A stretch of DNA of 64,000 nt, taken from NCBI RefSeq assembly GCF_900110955.1, contig NZ_FOFR01000006.1, forward strand, positions 186,001 through 250,000. The letters run 5' to 3'. The translations under genes were made by a program, and so were the position numbers. Positions 44,850 through 52,210 of the stretch are shown here, piece by piece. The notes below the pieces were generated by a model. The model had not been told where the DNA came from and did no database searches. It saw only the letters and a list, made by a program, of their open reading frames with translations. Position 1 is the first letter of the stretch. Every line of letters begins with the position of its first letter. This stretch comes from Lentzea xinjiangensis. GTDB taxonomy: Bacteria > Actinomycetota > Actinomycetes > Mycobacteriales > Pseudonocardiaceae.

Positions 44850-45719
44850 ATGACCGATCCCGACCTGCCGGACAACTGGGGCCGTTGGGGAGCCGACGAC
44901 GAGCTCGGCACGCTCAACCTCATCACCGACGACGTCAGGGCGAGGGCGGCCGCGGAGGTGCGCACCGGCCGGTGGGTCTCGCTGGCGCTGCCCATCACGC
45001 CCAACCCGATGATCAGCGGCCCGTTCGCGCCGGAGACGGTGGACGCCTCCCCGGTGCAGCAGTTCATGAGCCACACCGGCGTGGGCGTGGCGGCCGACCT
45101 GGTGCTGGTGACCAACCACCACGCCAGGTCGACGCACCTGGACGCGCTCGCGCACTGGTCGCACGACGGCGAGGTCTACCCGGGACGCCCCAGGGAGCAG
45201 GTCGTCACCGCCGCGGGCGTCACCCACGCGTCGACGTCGGCCTTCGCCGCCGGCATCGTCACGCGCGGGGTCCTGCTCGACCTGGCCGTCGAAGGGCCTC
45301 TCGCGCCCGGCCACGCCGTGACGTCGCAGGACTTCGAGGAGGCCGAGCGGCGCCAGGGCGTCGAGGTGCGCGAAGGCGACGCCCTGGTGGTGCGGCTCGG
45401 CTGGCCGAGCACGCCGTTCCCCGGCACGCCCACCCCCGGCATCAGCCTGGACGCGGTGCGCTGGATGCACCGCCGAGGTGTCGCGCTCTTCGCGGGCGAC
45501 AAGGGGGACGCGCACCCACCACTGGACCCGGCCGGCCCGTCGCCGCTGCACGGCGTCGGACTGGGACGCATGGCCATGCCGCTGATCGACGCGGCCGAGG
45601 TCGACGGCCTCGCGGCGTTGTGCGCGGAACTCGGGCGCTACAGCTTCATGCTCACCGTCGCGCCGCCGCGCGTCCACGGCCTGACCGGTGTTCCCGTCAA
45701 CCCCACCGCCGTGTTCTGA
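44850..45719 (+). CDS. Cyclase family protein (kynurenine formamidase-like metal hydrolase)
   Basis: A 289-residue protein of the PF04199 fold. The metal/catalytic motif appears as HHARSTHLDALAHWSHDGEVY (about residues 90-110; HxxxTHxDxxxH). LGTLNLITDDVRARAA at the N-terminus is typical of the longer subgroup that includes formamidases and uncharacterised hydrolases in aromatic catabolism. It probably forms an operon with the multicopper oxidase, suggesting a shared extracellular/cytosolic aromatic pathway; this is inference. Confidence 0.85.
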   Translation: MTDPDLPDNWGRWGADDELGTLNLITDDVRARAAAEVRTGRWVSLALPITPNPMISGPFAPETVDASPVQQFMSHTGVGVAADLVLVTNHHARSTHLDALAHWSHDGEVYPGRPREQVVTAAGVTHASTSAFAAGIVTRGVLLDLAVEGPLAPGHAVTSQDFEEAERRQGVEVREGDALVVRLGWPSTPFPGTPTPGISLDAVRWMHRRGVALFAGDKGDAHPPLDPAGPSPLHGVGLGRMAMPLIDAAEVDGLAALCAELGRYSFMLTVAPPRVHGLTGVPVNPTAVF

Positions 45720-45837
45720 CCGCCGGAAGTCGTCCGAAGTTCTTCCGCCTTGTCCCCGCATCCGACGATTGAGGTTCGTGCGCGCGGGAATCCTCGGTGT
45801 GACGTCGCACCTGAGACTCAGGTGCCGGGAAGGACAC

Positions 45838-46014
45838 ATGGGCACCGACGACAAGCTCGACGCCAAGGCCGACCAGCTCAAGGGCAAGGTCAAGGAAGGC
45901 GTCGGCGACGCGACCGATGACAAGGGCCTGGAGACCGAGGGCAAGGTCGACCAGACCAAGGGTCACCTCTCCGAAGCGGCGGAGAAGGTCAAGGACGCTT
46001 TCAAGAAGGACTGA
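45838..46014 (+). CDS. CsbD family stress protein
   Basis: A 58-residue, lysine-rich, highly charged protein with the CsbD pattern DKLDAKADQLKGKVKEGVGD and a second half-repeat. CsbD proteins are general-stress (SigB-type) products of unknown action. It starts at ATG 45838 behind GGAAGGA. A strong terminator follows at 46030. Confidence 0.9.
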   Translation: MGTDDKLDAKADQLKGKVKEGVGDATDDKGLETEGKVDQTKGHLSEAAEKVKDAFKKD

Positions 46015-46029
46015 CCGCCTCACCGCGCT

Positions 46030-46067
46030 GCCTGGGCGCGTGCACCCTCCGGTGCACGCGCCCAGGC
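46030..46067. terminator. Strong terminator after csbD
   Basis: Perfect arms of 17 bp (46030-46046 and 46051-46067, beginning GCCTGGGCGCG) with a four-base loop CTCC, 16 bp after the csbD stop. There is no U-tract, as usual here. Confidence 0.85.
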
Positions 46068-46151
46068 GCGTCAGCGGGTCTCGACGTGACCGAGGAGACA
46101 CGAACCGCATCGGCCTCCGCTGCGAACCACTGGTGGAACGGAGGTCTGGTT

Positions 46152-46457
46152 GTGAACTCGTTTCGACGCGAACACCCCGTGCTGATCACCTCGGCCGCCC
46201 CGTCGTACCAGGACCAGCTCGCGGCCCGGCGCCGCAGGTACGCGGTGATGATGAGCCTGCGCATCCCGTGTTTCGTGCTGGCCGTGGTCTTCGCGGACAT
46301 CTGGTGGCTCGCGCTCGCCCTGATCCTGTTGTCCGTGCCGTTGCCGTGGATGGCCGTCCTGATCGCCAACGACCGTCCGCCGCGCAAGGCCGAGACACCG
46401 CGACGGCTGAGCCCGTCACGACAAGCGATCACATCTGCCGATGAGGAGTCACGGTGA
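46152..46457 (+). CDS. DUF3099 small membrane protein
   Basis: A 101-residue protein. HPVLITSAAPSYQDQLAARRRRYAVMMSLRI is the DUF3099 signature, followed by two hydrophobic helices and ANDRPPRKAE. I start it at GTG 46152, 7 bp after GGAGG; the signature begins a few residues later. It overlaps the next gene by 4 bp (GTGA). Function unknown. Confidence 0.82.
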   Translation: MNSFRREHPVLITSAAPSYQDQLAARRRRYAVMMSLRIPCFVLAVVFADIWWLALALILLSVPLPWMAVLIANDRPPRKAETPRRLSPSRQAITSADEESR

Positions 46458-46834
46458 CAGGTCTCACCGTGGTGGTGGGTTACGGGGACGCGGCTCTGGA
46501 CGTCCTGCGGCACCTTCCACTGCACTTCGAACACCCCGAGGTCGCGGTGCTGGACCCCGACTCGGTCGCGCTGATGGGCGCACTGGCCAACGGAGCCAGG
46601 ATCGTGCCCGGCGACGGACGCGACATCTGCGCGCTGCGGCAGGCGGGGACGCAGTTCGCGGCGCGGGTCGTCGTCGCCGTCCCCGACGACGTGGACGGTC
46701 TGGTGATCACCATGGCCGTGCGCAGCCTCAACCCGGCCGCGATCATCGTCGCGGCGGTTCGGGAGCCGGCCAACCAGGAGCTGTTCACCGCGGTGGGGGC
46801 GGATGACGTGTTCGTGCGGTTCCGGTCGGCCTGA
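46454..46834 (+). CDS. Small TrkA-N-like NAD-binding protein
   Basis: A 126-residue single Rossmann domain. VVVGYGDAALDVLRHL is a degenerate dinucleotide-binding motif (GxGxxG reads GYGDAA), followed by an acidic end of strand 2 (VAVLDPD) and NGARIVPGDGRD as in the RCK/TrkA-N domains of K+ channels. There is no TrkA-C domain or transporter nearby; it is coupled to the DUF3099 gene. It may be a free-standing regulator of a K+ system elsewhere. Confidence 0.75.
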   Translation: MTGLTVVVGYGDAALDVLRHLPLHFEHPEVAVLDPDSVALMGALANGARIVPGDGRDICALRQAGTQFAARVVVAVPDDVDGLVITMAVRSLNPAAIIVAAVREPANQELFTAVGADDVFVRFRSA

Positions 46835-46897
46835 GGGGCGGCGGTCTTCGGGGCCGGGCCTGAGGTTTGTTCGGTGGGGGACTGCGCCGCCGGTGTT

Positions 46898-47021
46898 GGA
46901 GGTGCGTTCGGCGGGACAGGTCCCGTGGTGGCTGGGTTGCTGTCGCACGCCAGAGTTCGGAGCTGTGGGCGGAGGTGCGTCCAGCGGAACCCGTCCCGTG
47001 GTGGCCGGGTTGCCGCCGCAC
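46898..47021. repeat. 51-bp direct repeat, two copies, in an intergenic region
   Basis: Copies at 46898-46948 and 46971-47021 start 73 bp apart and differ at about 8 of 51 positions; both contain GTCCCGTGGTGGC and GGGTTGC. The 280-bp region between the TrkA-N gene and the dehydratase holds no gene I can support. The copies may be remnants of a dispersed element. Confidence 0.75.
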
Positions 47022-47114
47022 AGCAGAACCCGAGCAGCACCCCGCGATTCCGAGCCGCTCACCCGCGCACCGCGGCACCGGCCCACGCACCGGCCGGACA
47101 CCGCGCCACCGACA

Positions 47115-48071
47115 TCAGAGCTCCGCCCACCGGACCAAGTCCGCCACGGTCACGTTCCCACCGCACACCACGATCCCGAGGCGCGCACCGGCCCCGACCC
47201 GGTCGAGCACCATCCGGGCCGCCGGCACGAGGCAGCCCGCGGCGGGCTCCGCCCACACCTTCTGCGTCTCCGCCAGCGTGATCGTGCCCTGGACGGCGTC
47301 GGCGTCGGACACCACCAGCACGTCTTCGAGCAGTGCGACGGCGTGGTCGTAGGTGAGCTGTGACACGTGTGGTGCCGAGAGCGTCGAGACGATCGACGTC
47401 GGAGTGATCTCCACGGGGCCGCCCGCGGCGAGTGCGCGGTGCATCGCGTCGGCGCCCTCGACCTCCACGCCCCACACCCGGACGCCGGGCACGAGGGCGT
47501 GGAACGCCGTCGCGACGCCCGCGATGAGACCTCCGCCGCCGATGCTCACCAGCACGTCGGTGAGGTCCGGGGCGTCGGTCGCGAACTCCAGGCCCACCGT
47601 GCCCTGACCGGCGGCCACGACCGGGTCGTCGTAGGGGTGCACGAGGGTCGCGCCCGCCTCCACCAGGGTGTTCAGCAACGTGAAGGCCGACGGCAGGTCG
47701 TCGGTGAGGCGCACGTCCGCGCCGGAGGCGCGGGCGAGGGCCACCGACCGCGCGGGTGCCGAGGACGGCATCACGACGGTGGCGGCCACGCCGAGCTCAC
47801 CGGCGACGTCGGCCAGCGCGATGCCGTGGTTGCCGCCGCTCACCCCGACGACTCCCGCCGCCCTCGCCTCGTCGGAGAGCGAGAGGATCTTCGTGAACAC
47901 GCCGCGCGTCTTGAAGGAACCGCTGCGCTGCAACAGTTCCAGCTTCACCGTCGTGGGGGCGCCCAGCAGCGCGGACAACCCGGGCGAGGGAAGCGCCGGC
48001 GTGCGCAGCACCCGTCCGGCGAGCACCTCGGCCGCGGCCCGCACGTCGTCGATGGTCAGCAGTTCAGCCAT
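47115..48071 (-). CDS. PLP-dependent serine/threonine dehydratase-like enzyme
   Basis: A 318-residue fold-type II enzyme. The PLP lysine lies in LQRSGSFKTRGVF (about residues 47-59), SGGNHGIALA at about 80 and the phosphate-binding SIGGGGLIAG at about 170. No regulatory ACT domain, so it is the short catabolic or racemase-like type (threonine/serine dehydratase, hydroxyaspartate lyase or serine racemase). It starts at ATG 48071 and is divergent from the small basic peptide gene at 48206, sharing an AT-rich region with an inverted repeat. Whether it belongs to the peptide cassette is unclear. Confidence 0.87.
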   Translation of the reverse strand: MAELLTIDDVRAAAEVLAGRVLRTPALPSPGLSALLGAPTTVKLELLQRSGSFKTRGVFTKILSLSDEARAAGVVGVSGGNHGIALADVAGELGVAATVVMPSSAPARSVALARASGADVRLTDDLPSAFTLLNTLVEAGATLVHPYDDPVVAAGQGTVGLEFATDAPDLTDVLVSIGGGGLIAGVATAFHALVPGVRVWGVEVEGADAMHRALAAGGPVEITPTSIVSTLSAPHVSQLTYDHAVALLEDVLVVSDADAVQGTITLAETQKVWAEPAAGCLVPAARMVLDRVGAGARLGIVVCGGNVTVADLVRWAEL

Positions 48072-48089
48072 GTGACCACCCTATGCCAA

Positions 48090-48115
48090 TGCGGAAAACG
48101 CGGTGTTTTTCCGCA
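48090..48115. promoter_or_regulatory. AT-rich inverted repeat in the dehydratase/peptide divergent region
   Basis: Perfect 9-bp arms TGCGGAAAA (48090-48098) and TTTTCCGCA (48107-48115) flank an 8-bp spacer, 19 bp upstream of the dehydratase start. The surrounding 48085-48150 is markedly AT-richer than the window. It may be an operator (Lrp-type control of dehydratases is common) and lies upstream of a candidate TTGGAC (48150) promoter for the peptide gene. Confidence 0.45.
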
Positions 48116-48205
48116 GAAATACATTTTGGGGCGCTGTTGGAGCTTTCTTGGACGGTGCGGGCAGACTTCCCGATGTCGGTCTCGTGCTCAGGAGGAGGTG
48201 CACTC

Positions 48206-48310
48206 ATGGAGAAGACCAAGTCGAAGATGAAGCGGATCACGATTCGCAAGGTGGGCCCGGTTCGCCTCACGGCAGCCGCCTGCTCGCAGTACAACGTCAA
48301 GCCGGTCTAA
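48206..48310 (+). CDS. 34-residue basic peptide, candidate RiPP-like precursor
   Basis: An ATG at 48206 sits 6 bp after an almost perfect AGGAGGAGG ribosome-binding site, the strongest in the window. The peptide is very basic in its first 20 residues (KTKSKMKRITIRK) and then reads GPVRLTAAACSQYNVKPV with a single Cys at 26 and Tyr at 29. There is no signal peptide or hydrophobic leader. A 13-bp-arm hairpin follows 11 bp after the stop and a PqqD-like/M50 protease gene comes next. This architecture (tiny abundant ORF, hairpin, RRE-like protein, protease) suggests a ribosomally made, processed peptide. Codon use is GC-poorer than neighbours. Confidence 0.6.
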   Translation: MEKTKSKMKRITIRKVGPVRLTAAACSQYNVKPV

Positions 48311-48321
48311 GGGCGCGGCGT

Positions 48322-48353
48322 GGGTGCGCCGGGCCTCCGTGCCCGGCGCACCC
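48322..48353 (+). terminator. Hairpin between the peptide gene and the protease gene
   Basis: Perfect 13-bp arms GGGTGCGCCGGGC (48322-48334) and GCCCGGCGCACCC (48341-48353) around a CTCCGT loop. It begins 11 bp after the peptide stop. Such hairpins after precursor genes usually attenuate read-through or protect the short mRNA so that peptide is made in excess over enzymes. Confidence 0.8.
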
Positions 48354-48378
48354 GGCCAGTCGCCGGGGAGGGAACGTG

Positions 48379-49584
48379 GTGACCGAGTTCGACCCGGACC
48401 GGCCGGTGCCCCTGCACCCGCTGGTGTTCCTGGAGGACGGCGACGAGGTGACGATCGGCAGGGCCGACGTCGACTCGTACGGCATCTTCCCCGGTGAAGG
48501 CGCTGATCTCGTGCGCAGGCTGGTCGCGGGCGACACCCCGCGCGAGGCCGCCGCGTGGTTCGAGCGGACCCACGGGGAAGAGGTCGACATCGAGGACGTC
48601 GTCGCGGCGCTGCACGAGCTCGGCCTCGTGCGCACCTCCGGCGACCAGGTCGTCCCGGCGGCACCCGTGCGCTTCGCGCGGCTCGGGGCCGCGTTGTTCT
48701 CGCCGCCGGCGTGGATCGCCTACGCGGCGTTGGCCGGTTGGGCGCTGTTCGCGATGGTGACCACCCCGGACCTGCGGCCGACTTATCGCAACATATTCTT
48801 CTCCGACTATTACACGGTCATCCAGGCCGGGCTTTTCCTGGCGGCGGTTCCGCTTCTCTTCCTGCACGAGTCCTTCCACGCCCTGGCCGGGCGCAGGCTC
48901 GGTGTCCGGTCGCGGCTGAGAATAGGGCGGCGGCTCTACTTCATCGTGCTGGAGACCTCGCTCGACGGGCTCGTGGCGGTGCCGCGCCGGAAGCGCTACC
49001 TGCCGATCGTCGCCGGTCTGCTGGCCGACGTCCTCGGGATCGCCGCGTGCACCATCGCGGCTGACCTCACGCGGCACCCCGATGGCGCGTTGTCGGGCGT
49101 GGGGCGCTTCCTGCTCGCGGTCGCGTTCGCCGCACTGCTCCGGGTCATCTGGCAGTTCTTCTTCTACCTGCGCACGGACATCTACGTGCTGGTGAGCACC
49201 GTGCTGGGCTGTGTGGACCTGCACGGCGCCGCACGCCGGATGGTCGGCAACCGGGTCAGGCGGCTGCTGGGACGTCCCGAGGTGGACGAGTCGCTGCTGC
49301 ACCCGGTCGACCGCCGGGCGGCGCGCTGGTACTCGTGGCTCGTCGTGGTCGGCTACACGGCGAGCCTGACGACCTTCGTCCTCGCCGGCGCGCCCGTGGT
49401 CTACCGGTTCGCCACGGGTGTGGTCGAGCGGCTCACCGGTGACGAGGTGCCCACGCCCTTGCTGCTCGACTCGGTCGTCTTCGGCGCCGCGGCGGTCGCG
49501 CAGTGCGCGGTGCTCGGCTGGCTCATGGTCCGGGAACGCGTGCAGACGCGCCGGGACCGTCGTCTGCAGCACGTCATCCACTGA
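48379..49584 (+). CDS. Membrane M50-like metalloprotease with N-terminal PqqD/RRE-like domain
   Basis: A 401-residue protein. Residues about 1-90 resemble a PqqD-type recognition domain (acidic, winged-helix pattern: VTIGRADVDSYGIFPGEGADLVRRLV, then VVAALHELGLVRT). A membrane part with about six helices follows, carrying the zinc motif LHESFHALAGRRLG (HExxH) in an M50-like setting. Related fused proteins act as 'peptide zinc metalloproteases' in small-peptide systems such as YydH. It probably binds and cleaves the peptide encoded just upstream. Two adjacent GTGs (48376, 48379) follow GGGGAGGGA; the second is better spaced. Confidence 0.8.
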   Translation: MTEFDPDRPVPLHPLVFLEDGDEVTIGRADVDSYGIFPGEGADLVRRLVAGDTPREAAAWFERTHGEEVDIEDVVAALHELGLVRTSGDQVVPAAPVRFARLGAALFSPPAWIAYAALAGWALFAMVTTPDLRPTYRNIFFSDYYTVIQAGLFLAAVPLLFLHESFHALAGRRLGVRSRLRIGRRLYFIVLETSLDGLVAVPRRKRYLPIVAGLLADVLGIAACTIAADLTRHPDGALSGVGRFLLAVAFAALLRVIWQFFFYLRTDIYVLVSTVLGCVDLHGAARRMVGNRVRRLLGRPEVDESLLHPVDRRAARWYSWLVVVGYTASLTTFVLAGAPVVYRFATGVVERLTGDEVPTPLLLDSVVFGAAAVAQCAVLGWLMVRERVQTRRDRRLQHVIH

Positions 49585-49595
49585 AAGGACGCACC

Positions 49596-51680
49596 ATGGA
49601 CAGCCGCTACTGGATCCGGGCCGACCGGCGACGCGACCGGGCGCACGCGCTCGCCGAGCTGGACCTGCCGCCGGTCTGGGCGGTGGTCGACGCCCACCGG
49701 CGGCTGCGCGGGCCGTACACCGCGGCGGGGTCCTTGCTGCGCCGGATCGCCGACGACCTGCTCGAACGCTGCCCGCGGCTGGGGGAGCGGCACAACATCG
49801 AGCTGCTCACCAGCACGCCGGAGCTGGCCGGGCGGGTGCCGAGCGCGTGGCACACGCTCGAATGGGCCGTGCAGGACAGCGAACGCACCCGCTACTACTC
49901 GCGGCTGCACACCCGCAACATCGCGAACGGCCTGGCCGAGGTGCTGCGCGACTACCTGGCGGCACTGGGCGGCGGGCCGCGCACCCTCGTGATCGAGAAC
50001 GCGCACGAGGCGGACCCGTCGGACCAGGAGTTCGTCGCGGTCCTGCTGCGCCGCGGGGACCTGCCCGGCCTCACCGTGGTGGTGGGCACGAACCGGGAGC
50101 CGCTGGCAGACCCGCGCGGTGAGATCGACGTGTCGCTGGCGCGGACCATCGCCGCACACGCGCACGTGGTCGAACCCGGTCCTGCGCCGGAACAGCCGGC
50201 GCCGGACGACGCCGCACAGGCCTATGTGGACAGTGACGGCACCGGCGACGACCCGCGGCTGCTCGCCGCCTACCTCGCCCTGCCGGGTGCGGCGAGGGCC
50301 GCGCTGCACGACGCCAGGGCCGAGGTGCTCGCGCGGTCCGGCGAGTTCTCGTTGCACCTCGGCGCCATCCCGTACCACCTGGAGCACGGCAGCGACCCCG
50401 CGGGAGCCGGCGCCCGCGCGCTGCGCGACGCCCTGGACCACTGCCACAAGACCGGGCTCTACCAGGCCGCCGCGGACCTCGGCCTGCGCGGCCGCGCGGT
50501 CGCCGACCGGGAGGGCGACGCCGAGCTGTGGTGGCACCTCACCTTCCAGACCGGGATCGTGCTGGCGGCGGTCGGACGCGCGGACGAGGCGGAGGCGCTC
50601 TACGCCGAGGGCCGTGCCGCCTCCCAGGACCCGGCTGTCCACCTGGAACTGGCGTACTCGACGGCGATGCTGCACGCGCGGCACTACCCCGAGCCCCAAC
50701 GGGACTACGTGCGCGCACGGGCGTGGATGAACCTCGCGATCGCGATCGCCTCGCAGCTCTCCGACCCCAAGAAGGAGGCGTTCCAGTCCGTCTTCACCCG
50801 CAACGGGCTCGCCCTGGTGGAGGTGCGCGAGCAGCGGCCGGAGGTGGCGCTGGCGCTGGTCGAGGAGGGCATGGCGAGGCTGGACCGTGAGCTGGAGCCG
50901 CACGAGCACGCGCTGCACCGCCTGGTGCTGCGCTACAACCGGGCACAGGTCTACGGCGCGATGGGCCGGTTGGAGGAGGCGCTCGCCGACTACACCCACG
51001 TCCTCGAACGGGACCCGAACTTCCCCGAGCACCACTTCAACGTCGGCAACATCCTGCGCAGGCTCGGCCGCGACGAGGAGGCGATCACCGCCTACCGCGA
51101 GGCGCTGCGGCTCTCGCCGCCGTTCCCCGAGGCCTACTACAACATCGGCGACGCGCGCCTGGCCCTCGGCGACGTCGACGGCGCCCTGGCCGACTTCGCC
51201 TACGTCGTCGAACTGGACCCGCGGCACGTCGACGCCAGGATCAACCTCGCCGGCCTCCTGCTCGCCCGCGGTGACGTCGACCGGGCGTGGCGCGAGGTCA
51301 CCGCCGCTCTCGAACTGGCGCCGGACAACGCGCACCTGCTGTGCCTCAAGGGACAGCTGCTCGTCGAACGGGACGAGCACGCCGCGGCGTCCGAGGCGCT
51401 GGCCGAAGCGGTGCTGCGCAACGAGGAGCTCGCCGAGGCCTGGGCGGTCCGCGGCACGATCGCCGTCGCGTCCGGCGACCTCGGCGACGCGATCAGCTAC
51501 CTCAGCCGGGCCATCACCCTCGACGACAACCCCGAGGTCCGGTACAACCGCGCGGTCGCGTACGAGGAGTCCGGCGAGCTCGACGCGGCGATCGCGGACT
51601 ACGACGCGGTGCTCGCGGTGACCGACGACGAGGACGCGCGACACCGCAGGGAACTGTGCGCGGCCGCGACGGCCGGTTGA
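49596..51680 (+). CDS. Tetratricopeptide-repeat protein with degenerate NTPase-like N-terminus
   Basis: A 694-residue protein starting at ATG 49596, 11 bp after the protease gene. Residues about 25-190 look like an AAA/STAND fold that has lost its P-loop: RLRGPYTAAGSLLRRIADDL where Walker A should be, and RTLVIENAHEADPSDQEFVAVLL in the Walker B position. From about residue 250 onward the sequence is TPR-like (repeats such as AEALYAEGRAASQDPAVHLEL and GRDEEAITAYREALRLSPPFP) to the end. Likely a scaffold that holds peptide and protease, or a regulator. No enzyme activity can be assigned. Confidence 0.75.
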   Translation: MDSRYWIRADRRRDRAHALAELDLPPVWAVVDAHRRLRGPYTAAGSLLRRIADDLLERCPRLGERHNIELLTSTPELAGRVPSAWHTLEWAVQDSERTRYYSRLHTRNIANGLAEVLRDYLAALGGGPRTLVIENAHEADPSDQEFVAVLLRRGDLPGLTVVVGTNREPLADPRGEIDVSLARTIAAHAHVVEPGPAPEQPAPDDAAQAYVDSDGTGDDPRLLAAYLALPGAARAALHDARAEVLARSGEFSLHLGAIPYHLEHGSDPAGAGARALRDALDHCHKTGLYQAAADLGLRGRAVADREGDAELWWHLTFQTGIVLAAVGRADEAEALYAEGRAASQDPAVHLELAYSTAMLHARHYPEPQRDYVRARAWMNLAIAIASQLSDPKKEAFQSVFTRNGLALVEVREQRPEVALALVEEGMARLDRELEPHEHALHRLVLRYNRAQVYGAMGRLEEALADYTHVLERDPNFPEHHFNVGNILRRLGRDEEAITAYREALRLSPPFPEAYYNIGDARLALGDVDGALADFAYVVELDPRHVDARINLAGLLLARGDVDRAWREVTAALELAPDNAHLLCLKGQLLVERDEHAAASEALAEAVLRNEELAEAWAVRGTIAVASGDLGDAISYLSRAITLDDNPEVRYNRAVAYEESGELDAAIADYDAVLAVTDDEDARHRRELCAAATAG

Positions 51681-51691
51681 GGAGGACCGCC

Positions 51692-52210
51692 GTGACCGCA
51701 ACGGAGGACGTGGCCTCCGCACTGCCGGTGGCCGCGTTCACCGACGCGATGAGCAGGCTGGTGTCCGGCCTGGCCGTGGTCACCACGCGGCAGGCGGGCG
51801 GGCAGCCGTGCGGGCTGCTCGTCTCGTCGATCTGCTCCTACAGCGTGGCTCCACCGTCGGTGCTGGTCGTCCTCGACCACGCCTCGCGCTGCCGGGACCC
51901 GTTGGCGCGGTGCGCGGAGTTCGGCGTGCACGTGCTCGGCAGTGACGAGGAACGCACCGCGCGCACGTTCGCGAGCCGCGGCGCCGACAAGTTCGCCGGT
52001 GTCGGCTGGGAGTGGGACGGGGCCGTGCCGCGCCTGTGCGCGGCCCCGATCTACCTGCGCTGCACCGCGAAGGCCGTGTTCGACCACGGCGACCACACCG
52101 TCCTGATCGGCGAGGTCACCCGCACCGCGGTGGCCGAGGCCGAGCCGCTCGTCTGCTACCGGCGGCAGTTCGACTGGGGGCTAAGGAGAAACGGCGTGCG
52201 CCACCCGTAG
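51692..52210 (+). CDS. Flavin reductase-like FMN-binding protein
   Basis: A 172-residue split-barrel protein. LVSGLAVVTTRQAGGQPCGLLVSSICSYSVAPPSVLVVL at about residues 20-58 and the DHTVLIGEVTRT segment are the flavin reductase (HpaC/NADH:FMN) pattern. It supplies reduced flavin to a partner monooxygenase, or works as a small oxidoreductase itself. It starts at GTG 51692 behind GGAGGA, 11 bp after the TPR gene, so it belongs to the same operon. Its 3' end overlaps the convergent SARP gene by 30 bp. No partner monooxygenase is adjacent. Confidence 0.87.
   Translation: MTATEDVASALPVAAFTDAMSRLVSGLAVVTTRQAGGQPCGLLVSSICSYSVAPPSVLVVLDHASRCRDPLARCAEFGVHVLGSDEERTARTFASRGADKFAGVGWEWDGAVPRLCAAPIYLRCTAKAVFDHGDHTVLIGEVTRTAVAEAEPLVCYRRQFDWGLRRNGVRHP

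Noticed and set aside
48083..48310. Longer form of the peptide starting at 48083.
   Set aside because: The upstream part runs through the divergent promoter and inverted repeat, while ATG 48206 has a near-perfect ribosome-binding site.
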